A stretch of DNA of 64,000 nucleotides from Rhynchopus euleeides (lineage: Eukaryota > Euglenozoa > Diplonemea > Diplonemida > Diplonemidae), in contig OY723285.1 in assembly GCA_963210315.1 (NCBI GenBank), positions 1,736,001-1,800,000 on the forward strand. The letters are read 5' to 3'. Positions within the stretch are counted from its first letter, which is position 1, and every line of letters begins with the position of its first letter. Positions 52,400 through 61,903 of the stretch are shown piece after piece. Below the pieces are notes generated by a model, which saw nothing but the letters and a program-made list of their open reading frames with translations, had not been told where the DNA came from and searched no databases. Made by a program: the position numbers and the translations under genes.

Positions 52400-53237
52400 G
52401 TTGGCGCTGCGTGTGTGAATCGGTGGGGTGTACCCTCTGATGCGATTTCCGACTTTTGTTGCGCTGCAGGCATTCCGAAACATAAATGATGCAGCCCCAC
52501 CTTTCTCTCTTTATATTCTTCCCGCTCCGTGACTACCCAGCCCCCTGTGCTGGGCCCTCCGTCTATTCCGTTCCTCTCCGGTTCTGTTCTTGCTGCTCTT
52601 ATTTGAAGCCCCCCACTCCGCCTCTCTTCCCCCCCTCTTGAAATTGCCAGCCCCACCTCTCCCCGTTACCTCGCCGGTCTCCCACGTATTCCTTTTTGTT
52701 CAGCCCGCTTTCTTCTTCCCGCAAGAAAGAAGGGGCTGTCATCTGGAACATGCACCGATGGGTGGTGGTGGGTGGGTGGGTGAGGGTCTGGAGCCTTGCA
52801 CAGAGGCCGTCTCTTCCCCCTTCTCTTCCTCTCCCCGCCCCGTCATCCGATCCTTCAAAGAAACTGATGTTTTCTGCATGCGCCGTTCTCAGCCCCCCAC
52901 CCCCCCGTATGCATTTCCCTCGCACACGCTCCGTGCGCGGGAGCATTCGCATGTTTTACTGCAACAGGGCTCCTGCCGGTGTCAAAAAGATAGTATGCAG
53001 CGCTTTTTGGGCAACAAATTCAACCTCTTCATCAGGCTGCGGAGTTGCTTTTGTTTTGCCCGGATTTGGCGCACAAACAAACTAACGGCTTTCCTCTGCT
53101 GCTCTCTGCAGCCCTGTCGTTGCCAGGCCCCGCCAGGCCGCTGAGTTAGTTGAAAGAAAAAATCATGGCTCGTTCTCAACGGGGGTCCTTTCGCTGCGGT
53201 GCCGACAAACGGTGTGTTTTGGTGCATTTCCGCCTAT
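52400..53237. other. Downstream region of the cyclase-like gene
   Basis: It is CT-rich (52500-52870) without a supported gene. At 53058-53078 is CGGATTTGGCGCACAAACAA, shared with 4433-4455. TTTTACTGCAACAGGG at 52953 resembles 48946. Confidence 0.45.
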
Positions 53238-53346
53238 GGGGGTCTTCGCTGGTCGACAAACTTCGACAAATCTTCGTCAGTTTTCAGCCAATTCAACAGG
53301 AAATGCACCAAAATGCACTGACGACCACCCCGTAGCGAAGACCCCC
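53238..53346. mobile_element. MITE family A, copy 4 (109 bp)
   Basis: The ends GGGGGTCTTCGCT / AGCGAAGACCCCC are flanked by TAT. The interior closely matches copy 2 (TCAGTTTTCAGC..ATTCAACAGG). Confidence 0.88.
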
Positions 53347-54603
53347 TATATTTCGGGTGAAAATTTGCCGAACTTTGGCCGAAAAGTTACCGACATAGCG
53401 AAGACCCTCAAAGCGGAGCTAACGCAACAGCTATCTATGGCATGGGCATGGCAGGCTGACGGGGAGTGGGGAAGGTGTGGCAGCTGTGTGTGGAGAGGTT
53501 GATGCCTGAGATGCGTGCGGTGCGATTCTCGAGATGATTCGAGATTGGGTCGCAGCCTTGCGATCCTCTCTGAGCTGCGCCACCAGCACACCCGGAGAAT
53601 GCCAGTTTTTTTTGGCTTGGTAAAATGGTTCGGCTTTCTCACGTTGTGTGCCCTCCAGGGAACACTACGCGATGCCATCTCCCTAGCACCCCCCCCCCTC
53701 CCCCCACCCCGCATTGATCTGCCTTGTACAGCATATCTGGTGTAGTGACTACAAAAAAGACTAACATTGCGAGAAGGTGCTGGGAGATTTGCTTTTCCAT
53801 TCCCTCTCGACGATCAAACCCCCCTTGTGTTCGCTTTTGATGTGCTTGGGGGTGTCACGACTATTTGTCCCCCCACCCACCCACACCACCCCTACCTTCG
53901 TGGGGGGGGTGAAGTGAAGTCGGTTCGAATTGGACCAGCAAAGCAGGTTCAAGGCAGACAGCAGAAGGCAATTCCTTATTATTCTGGCAGAACTCTTGCC
54001 TTTTCGCGCCAAAAAAATACTCGTGGGCAGCGTTCGGTGCAGCCCCCTCCTTGCGCAGGAATGCATCGGAGGCACCGTTCATTGGGCACAACAAACAGTG
54101 GAGCTGGCAGCCCCTTCAACGATGGTGTCGGCAACACCACCGTCAAGCTTGCTCTGCCCGTTGTATTTTGAAAGGCGTTTTTTCTGCTGGGGCTGCAGGA
54201 AAAATAGCAACGCGACTTTTGCGTATTGCAGTTGCGCGTATCCGTCAGGTGGATCACCGGGTGGGGAGAGATCCGGTGTGAGGCACTTGGGTGCGACCAG
54301 GTGGGCAGGGAACCTGGGGGCGGGGGGCCTCAAACCCTTCTTTTGCAGTTTGAGTTAGCGTGCTGGCATCACGGAGTGTCCCCTCTGGGTGCATACAACG
54401 TGGGAACCGGGCTCTCTATCCTACTGCTCATTCTACCGTGGCACCACAACGCGAATTTACAAACAAATTGATCAACCGACTTTTATCAACAAAAAATATT
54501 ACGATATGCGCACCATAAAACGCAAAAAAAGGATTCAATTGATGGTGTACCTGAAATCCCGTACATACCGTACGAAAGAACTACGAAATACGGGGTAGGG
54601 AGC
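53347..54603. other. Unassigned region
   Basis: Frames of about 100-140 codons (53767-54171, 53930-54358) overlap one another on both strands and show no domain. C or G tracts occur at 53690 and 53900. No gene call. Confidence 0.4.
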
Positions 54604-55930
54604 AGGTGTGGCTCTATTTTGGGGGTATTTTGGCCAATTTTCGAAATCCTATTTTGGTTTTTTTGCACTTTTTTTGGGTGCTTTTTTGCACGATTTCTGT
54701 GCCTCAGACACAGATTTTGGTGTGATTCTTGCGCTATTTTGATTCACTCGGCCTGACCGATGCATACGATTCGAAAAAATGGCGAAAAAATCGCTATCAA
54801 CAACGGTGAACGAATGGAGGTAGATGGGGAAGTGGGAGGACACATCACGCCCTCTCACTGATCGCCATCTGTACACTACCTCTCTGTTCAAGGCGGTCAG
54901 TGTCACTTGATGGCGCTGCACACAAATCACTGCTACATCCCAGGGCGCCTTCCCTTGTGAGAATAGCGGAACTTCTGCGGTTGCAGTTTGGTGGTTGAGG
55001 CCGGCGGTGATATCACTTTGGTGACTGTGCTTCCTTCCCCCTGAGCTCGATCAGATCCAGGTCGACCTGGTGCTGCGTGGCTCCTGGTGTGCCATCTCTT
55101 GCATGCCACGGATGCCCACCAAGTCGAACCCGAAACATGACGACCCTTTCGAGATGTCATGGCCGCAAGCCCGCAAACCCGATCGCATTCGCAAGGTGGT
55201 TCGTCTCTTAGAGATCAGTGCTCGGGCCCAGCCTTCCGCGAGGGTGCTGGAACCGACATGCCGCAGCCCCGTACGCGCAAGGACTTGGCTCCAAGACCAG
55301 GCACATGCCACAGGGGGGTGTGGGGGGCGGAGCCCCCCAGCCGCCGGAGGCCACGGTAGCGAACGTCTGTTGGCCTGGCTCCATAGTCGCATACGCTCAA
55401 GTACAACACAACTGACAGATAGCACATGTCGCATGGGGGGACGATAAATTGTCGCGCAAAGACACGCCACAGGGGGGTCTGGGGGGCGGAGCCCCCCAGC
55501 CGCCGGAGGCCACGGTAGGGAACATCTGTTGGTTTGAGCTCGAGAGCAAGCCTCTCACACCGCCCTCCGACCCCCCTCTCCACCCCCCAGGTGCAACATT
55601 TTTTTGCACCCGGAAAATGTGTTCTTTTGACTGTTTGAGCACATCCAAGACCGGGAACATAGAAGAATTCTGCCAATGCCAAGTAGGGTCACAATAAAAC
55701 CCAAAGGAAAATGGTGCAAAAAAGTAGTGACCACCACCCCCATCCCCACCTCCGGGTGCAAAATTTTTTTTGGCCACGGAAAATGTGTTCTTTTGAATGT
55801 TTGAGCACATCCAAGACCGGGAACATAAAAATTTTCTGCCAATACCAAGTAGGGTCACAATAAAATCCAAAGGAAAAAAGTGCAAAAAAATATTTTTTCC
55901 CCAAATTCCTATTTTCATTCCGTGAAATAG
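54604..55930. repeat. 1.33-kb dispersed repeat, copy 2
   Basis: It matches 35144-36480 in the same orientation, with two hairpin modules at 55312-55369 and 55469-55525. The flanks are unrelated to those of copy 1, so it is a mobile or duplicated unit of unknown class. Confidence 0.9.
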
Positions 55931-56241
55931 ATACGACACGCCTGGTAGGGAGTCGTTTTTTATTTTGGTGGCACTTTTTTTTTGGGGGGGGTGTGTGCTT
56001 TCAATGTTTGAGGTGACCCAACAAGCCCAGGATGCGATGCAGCAAAGAGACGAGTCATGTCCCGTTGATATCACCTCACAAGATCGCCTTGCTCCCACTT
56101 CGGCATCCACATACATACGACACATGACACACCCAGCAGATCAGTTCTAACAACATCCCTAAGTATAGCTACCGAAACTGGTGAAGAAAATGCCCGGGCT
56201 CACATTTCAGGTTTCAACGACAAGTTGCTGCACAGACCGGC

Positions 56242-56712
56242 GTGTTTCAAATGAGCCTTACCGCAGGAGCTCACGATGGCGGGGTGGAGGCAGCTGTGAG
56301 GGAGGCCGGCTACAAGATGAAGCGCCCTCTGCTCCATGTTCTGTGGGGCAACTTACTGGAGGCAACGGAGACACTGCCTCTGGACGAAGCCATGAGGCAA
56401 TGTTTGTGGCACCTTCACACTTTATTTTGAAAACAAGGCAGCTGCCTTGTTTTCAAAATAAGGTGCGAAGGTGCTGAAGCCGCTCTTAAGCATGGCACCG
56501 ACAAGGTGAAGACCCTCCTCAAGTCAGCAAGGCCTTCCAACCTGTGGAGGCCCAAGCCTGCAGCAAAGAAGCCTGCCAAGAAGCCGGCTGCTGAGGCAGC
56601 CAGCTCAATCCCCTCGCAAAGAGGCGCCTTGTTGGAGACCCCTCCCGCAGCGCCGAGCGCCACGGACAGTGCGGTGGCAACACTCCTCGACTTCCTGATG
56701 CCACAGGCCTAG
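56242..56712 (+). pseudogene. Small unidentified basic protein, interrupted by a 40-bp palindrome
   Basis: One frame runs from about 56242 (first ATG 56251) to the TAG at 56710-56712 except for a single TGA supplied by the palindrome at 56422-56461. Upstream part: MSLTAGAHDGGVEAAVREAG ... to LWHLHT; downstream part: EGAEAALKHGTDKVKTLLKS ... with a Lys/Pro/Ala tail KPAAKKPAKKPAAEAA. Excluding the insertion the product would be about 140 residues. I do not recognise the family; the basic tail suggests nucleic-acid binding or nuclear location, which is a guess. Confidence 0.4.
56422..56461. repeat. Perfect 40-bp palindrome
   Basis: TTATTTTGAAAACAAGGCAG is followed directly by its exact complement, with no loop. 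It breaks the frame of the surrounding coding sequence, consistent with an insertion or a deletion product of a larger inverted-repeat element. Confidence 0.95.
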
Positions 56713-57739
56713 AAGTCACGTCAGTCCGTTCCGCCAGCACAGCAACCAGCCTGGTGCCCAGTGCGTGGTTTGTTGATCAGAATTGTTGTTGTTCATGTTC
56801 TTTGTTCTCAGAGCCCGTAGAAGGAAATGAACAGAATCGCTGATCTTGCCCCAAGCAGCCTTGGAACAGATATCAGGTCAGCGAGCAGTGCCAGAGTTGG
56901 CCTCAGACGGTCACTACTAAACACGCCAGGTTCGTAATCCCCTTGCAACACCATCTTTATTCCACACGCCAACATGATCCACGTGATCAGCCGAGGCGAA
57001 TGGTGGCTTTGTTGCTCACCTGTGGCGGTCTTGTTGATTGGTGTGCTGCAGTACGCGGGTCGGCGGGCCGTGGCTTGGCGGTGGCGGTCGTCCCGCTCCG
57101 CGTCGGGGGCGAGCCCAGGCCCCCTTCCCCAACATGCTGCTGCTTTTGATGATTTACGTGGTATTGTGTGAGCAAGGTGGGTTCTGTCAGGACGGTGTAT
57201 GTTGCCGGGGGGCGCGTGGGCTGCCATTGAGTTGCACGGAGTGTATCAGTGCGTGCATTCTTCCCGGCGCGCGAAGCGCGCCGGGAAAAAGATACGCCAC
57301 TCCAGCCGCCAAAAAAGCAGGGGAAAAAACGACACCCCTACCACTAAAATCCTTACGAAAGAAGTACGAAATACGGGATGTCAATTACACCAAAATTGAA
57401 TTCCGGGATTTTTTTTGTTTTGTTTGTGCAACCGAGAGAAATCCCAGTGGCATGTATTCCTTTTGCGGAGGTCATCACCGCACAGCAGGTGCGGGTGCGA
57501 TTCCCCCGATCGACGAAGGCCAACCCTGCTGGAATGCGCGGTGGAAAACAAAGGCTTCTGTCAGGGAGAAACAAAGCCCACATAAGCACACGCACACGCT
57601 CTAACGAGTTTCGCCTCCGTTGCCAACCTCCCCCCGCTGTGAACTGCCGCGCTGTTTCTCAGACACCCGGTGCCCCTTCCGGGTTATTGCATTCCACTCA
57701 GGGGGGGGGGGGGGGGAATGCAGGAATTCAAATGCCTGG
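56713..57739. other. Spacer without a supported gene
   Basis: It has a GCGCGCGAAGCGCGCC hairpin at 57271 and a G13 tract near 57702. The 188-codon frame at 57038-57604 has no recognisable domain. Confidence 0.4.
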
Positions 57740-57840
57740 GGGGGCCCTCGCTACCAGATATGACTGAGTGAGAAAAAGTGAGCAACGGCCCCACTTCCCC
57801 TCAATGACTGACGAGCTGTGGCTTGGTAGCGAGTGCCCCC
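57740..57840. mobile_element. MITE family B, copy 5 (about 101 bp)
   Basis: The ends GGGGGCCCTCGCTACCAG and CTTGGTAGCGAGTGCCCCC are imperfect; the target duplication is obscured by flanking G/C runs. It is inverted relative to copy 1 and slightly shortened. Confidence 0.8.
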
Positions 57841-57964
57841 CTCCCCTCCCCTCCCCTCCCCCCTGGAAATAGTAAATAATCGAGAAAGCAAAAACAGCGA
57901 GCTGTAAAGTGATATGCACGGTGGGATCTTGTAAATTTTACATGTATAACTACAAGTATAATAC

Positions 57965-60098
57965 ATGAATCTGCCCCGTTAACGGCTACCGGGTATTACC
58001 GGGTCGAAAAACGGGTATTACCGGGTCCGGTAATACCCGTTTGCCCGGTAATACCCGGTTATAGCCCGGTAGCGCTACCGGGTATTTTCCATGGGAATTT
58101 CCCTTTGTTTTGTGGGTTGATTCCCTTCCCCTTAGCAGTGTGTTGTGGTCGACGTTGGATTCTATGGCGCATGGGGTGATCGAAAGCCGGGTTCCGCAGT
58201 TCACGTCTGGTTTGTGTGGCTCACTGCAGACTTTTCGAGTTTCCGTCGCAGCAGTGCTGACTACTGCACGGTGCCCACACACCACCCGAGCCCTTCCAGA
58301 GCCGGCAGTGTCGTCAGATCAGGCAGTCGATCACACACACGCATAACATGAGACAGGCGTGATCGTAGGGCTACCTTCCTCTCCCAAAGTCTGCGAGCAC
58401 CATTCCATTGGGGGCAGTGACTGCCTGGGCCAACAGGGTCTTGGGGCAGGCACATTCTGAAACAATGAAGGTTCCATCACAGAGAGGCACTGTTCCCATA
58501 GCTTCCATCATTTAAGGACCTTGGCTCAGAAATGCAGAAACGGTGCGTCACCAAACTGGTTGCAAAGTGGCACAGTTGGGCACACAGTGGCACAGAGCGA
58601 AGGGCTCCTCGTTTCCAATTATCGATCCTTCGTTCAGGGAAACCTCCTAGGCGTGCATCTTCTCCTACTCCAGGCTCGAGTGATTGGTCACGCCAGATCC
58701 GTTATTCGGTTACATCGCTCTGCTGGCTGGGTGCTTGTCGCAACACTTACCTGCGAGCAGCCAACGAGCATTATGGTACCGAGAGGTGCTTCTTGGCGTG
58801 GCCGGGCTTGTGGTTCCTGCCACAGCAGGTCACAGTACGGTGAGCGGACTTGTATTTGCTGGGGTGGCTTCAACACGGGCCCGCCACTGGACTGCCCCCG
58901 GGCCAAGGTGGATAATCGCACCTGCCTTCGGGACGCTGAGGGTATCCGCCCCGTGTATGATGAGCGGAAGCTAACCAGCCTGCAGTCGACCCACGTGGTG
59001 GCCTCACGACTCCCAGACAACGGCTGGTTTGGGCAGGTGGACGGGAAGAGCTGGTTCTGGAGTTGTGGTGTCGACACGTTTCCATTTTGAGAAATCCTCT
59101 GTGATACGCTCCACAGCAAGACGCCCATTCCCATGTGAAGCCTCTCTGGCGACACCCTTGACAAGAGCACCTGGCACTCTGTACCGGACCTGCAGCTAAG
59201 ATCCGGGCTAGTGCGGCAAGGTATTTGAGCGACCCCTTACGATATGATGCAATCCAGAGAAGTCCCAGCAAAACGTGGATTCGACCAGGCCCTCAATATA
59301 TGCACGAGTTGCGCCTGCTTCTTGTCATCTTGCTTGGCTACTGGTCCCTCTGATAAATCATCAGCTTGGTTCGAGTCGGGACAAGTCATGATGCATGTTT
59401 CAAAGAACTTAGCCTCGTGGACGGCCTGTTGTGTGACGACACGCTCTGCCTCCGTGGAAGCGGACCAGGCCATGAAGTGCATTGAAGAGGGAGGGAGAGG
59501 AGGCAACACACGGAGGACACAGGCACAGACAGGGGTGTGTCCCTCATAGATCTTGGTTGAACGAACAGGTGTTGGAATCAGGGCCTGGGCTCATTATCTC
59601 GACCTTTGTTTGTGTATCATCGGGGCATGCCACGCCAACACAGCCCCCCACCGCCATGCCGCAAAGCCTGCCTCATAGATCTTGGTTGTACTGAACGTGG
59701 GTGTTCCCCAGCCGTTCCCACTCCCAGTGTTCCCAGGGCCGCCCCTGTGAGGGGTGGGCCAGGAGGGGCTGCAGAGGCTGGCCTTCAGAATAACGCAGGG
59801 GGGTCACCTAACACCTGACATTCCCCCCGCGCACCTTCCCTTGGACTGCCAGACGGAAGATCACCAGAACCCTGCAGTTGATTCACTGCGACACCCCACG
59901 AACCATCCCTGTACCAAGGAAATCCCCACGGAAAATCCCCGGTAATACAAAAACGGGTATTACCGGACCCGGTAATACCCCCGATTTTACCCGGTAATAC
60001 CCGTTTTTGACCCGGTAATACCCGGTAATGGAGGCCGATTACCGGGTTTCCGGTAATACCCGGTAATACCGGTTACCCGTTAACGGGGCAGATTCATG
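57965..60098. mobile_element. Foldback element 4 with CCCGGTAATACCCG arms (2.1 kb)
   Basis: The ends are CATGAATCTGCCCCGTTAAC and its exact complement. Each arm holds 6-10 copies of GGGTATTACCGG/CCGGTAATACCC (57990-58085 and 59940-60075). The interior has a 189-codon plus-strand frame (58521-59090) without a recognised domain and no evident transposase. Confidence 0.85.
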
Positions 60099-60375
60099 AT
60101 AATACATGTATTATACATGTATAATACTTGCATGTCAACTATTATACATGTATAATACATGTATATGCCTGAAATATACATGTAAAATACATGTATATCA
60201 AGTAAAAATACAAGTATAATACTTGCATGTCAACTATTATACATGTATTTTTACTTGATATACATGTATTTTACATGTATATTTCAGGCATTTACATGTA
60301 TTTTACATGTATAATACTTGTCATGCAAGTATTATACATGTAAAATACTTGCATGACAAGTAAAATACATGTATA

Positions 60376-61185
60376 CCGTAAACGGAAAAAGGGTGGACCG
60401 TAAAAATGTTCCAAGTTCCCAAAAAAAGGCCAAACGTTCCATCTTTTTTACGGTCCACCATTTATTGGGACTGAATATGGAAAAGACAATGCGTTTTTCG
60501 CCCGCGGGCTGGTGGGTTGCGGGGCGCGGACTGCGGCCTCCACGCCGCAGACACCCACACGTAGGCCTCCCGACCTCCCAGCTTTGGACCCTCCCTCCAC
60601 CACCGCAACCAACACCAGCAAGAGAAGTAAGTCCTCCCTGCGTGTGGAAAAGGCACGATCACCACCACTCACCTCGAGACTCACCCACCACCACACCTCG
60701 AGAAGTGTAGTACCATGCAAGGAGCATTCCGGTAGAAGTAAAAGTAGAACCTGCTGCACGAGCCCACAAAAGCAGCCACAGTACGGCAGGGCGCGCAGAC
60801 AGAAGCTGAGACCACCGGGCTCCCTCCAGATGTAAATTCGTGAATCAGTGCCCGGAAAATTCAGGGAAATCGTACTCCTTTAGTGTAGTACACCCTGCAG
60901 TAACTGTGGGAGAACAGTTCCCGGACGATGGTGAGCGCACACTCTGTGCTGAGGCCCTGTGGTGTTAATCCTGCAGCTTCAGTCGTACGATTTCCTTGGT
61001 TCCTTCGCGACTTCGTCGCGAAGGAACTCGTAAAAAAAACCGCCAAGTCCACGATCCCAACCGTAAAATAGGTGGACCGTAAAAATGTTCCAAGTTCCGG
61101 AAAAATCCCACTTGTTCCATCTTTTTTACGGTCCACCTATAGTACGGTTCACCTTTATTACGGTCCACAATATTTCCGTTTACGG
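60376..61185. mobile_element. TA-flanked foldback element (810 bp) with GGACCGTAAA repeats
   Basis: The ends CCGTAAACGGAAA and complement are flanked by TA on both sides. GGTGGACCGTAAAAATGTTC and CATCTTTTTTACGGTCCACC recur in both arms (60393-60462 and 61070-61170). It includes the third copy of the AATCGTACTCC block (60868-61000). No gene. Confidence 0.83.
60868..61000. repeat. Third copy of the AATCGTACTCC block
   Basis: It starts AATCGTACTCCTTTAGT, holds AACTGTGGGAGAACAG and GAGCGCACACT, and ends CAGTCGTACGATTTCCTT, matching 37912-38090 in layout. The terminal words are complementary, so the transcript could close into a stem. Confidence 0.7.
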
Positions 61186-61395
61186 TAATACTTGCATGAC
61201 AAGTAAAATACTTGCATGCAAGTAAAATACATGTATTTTACTTGCATGCAAGTATTTTACATGTATAATACTTGCATGACAAGTATTATACATGTAAAAT
61301 ACATGTAAATGCCTGAAATATACATGTAAAATACATGTATATCAAGTAAAAATACATGTATAATAGTTGACATGCAAGTATTATACATGTATAAT

Positions 61396-61578
61396 GGGGG
61401 TATGGAAATTTAGTCATTCTTAGTCACTTTTAGGCGATTTACGCGCGGTTTTTCGGCTGGGGAAAAGAGAGTAAGATTTTCGAAAAAAATCGATTTTTTC
61501 GCAAAAAATCGCATTGTGTCGTAGTCGCGCGTAGTCACCCGTAGTCGCCAGGTCGAGGTTACCAGATTCCATACCCCC
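61396..61578. mobile_element. MITE-like element with GGGGGTATGGAA ends (about 183 bp)
   Basis: GGGGGTATGGAA at 61396 returns as TTCCATACCCCC at 61567. The inner sequence contains TCGTAGTCGCGCGTAGTCACCCGTAGTC repeats in part. No clear target duplication. Confidence 0.6.
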
Positions 61579-61903
61579 CCGGGGTACTGAATTACCGATT
61601 TTTCGACATGTCGAAAAAAAAAAATTTGGCCGAAAAAAAAAATTTTTTTTTGGCCGACTAAACCGAAAATCGGGCCCTCTGGGGTGCCACACCGATATTT
61701 TTCGGATTTTTTTCGGATTTTTTTCCGATTTTTTTTGGTTGGGGTGGCCACCAGTCCAGGCTGCTGCCCCAGGGTGGCCGGATTTTCGACATGTCGAAAA
61801 AAAAAATTTTTTGGCCGAAAAAAAAATTTTCCGGGGGTCTTCGCCCCCCGGACCCCCCATGTGGGGGGCTCCGCCCCCCACGCCCCCCGCCCCCCCCCCC
61901 CCT
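61579..61903. other. A- and C-run-rich spacer with a duplicated CGACATGTCG hairpin
   Basis: TTTTCGACATGTCGAAAA followed by an A-run and GGCCGAAAAA occurs at 61602 and 61786. GGGGGTCTTCGCCCCCCGGA and GGGGGGCTCCGCCCCCCA hairpins lie at 61833-61885. Confidence 0.6.

Larger units (their letters stand above)
57936..61395. mobile_element. Foldback element 3 with ACATGTATAATACTTG arrays, two elements nested within
   Basis: Arrays of TACATGTATAATACTTGCAT and self-complementary variants lie at 57936-57964, 60099-60373 and 61188-61395. The last two are inverted with respect to each other around 60376-61185. The small left array is separated from the next by the 57965-60098 element. No gene is present. 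Confidence 0.78.
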
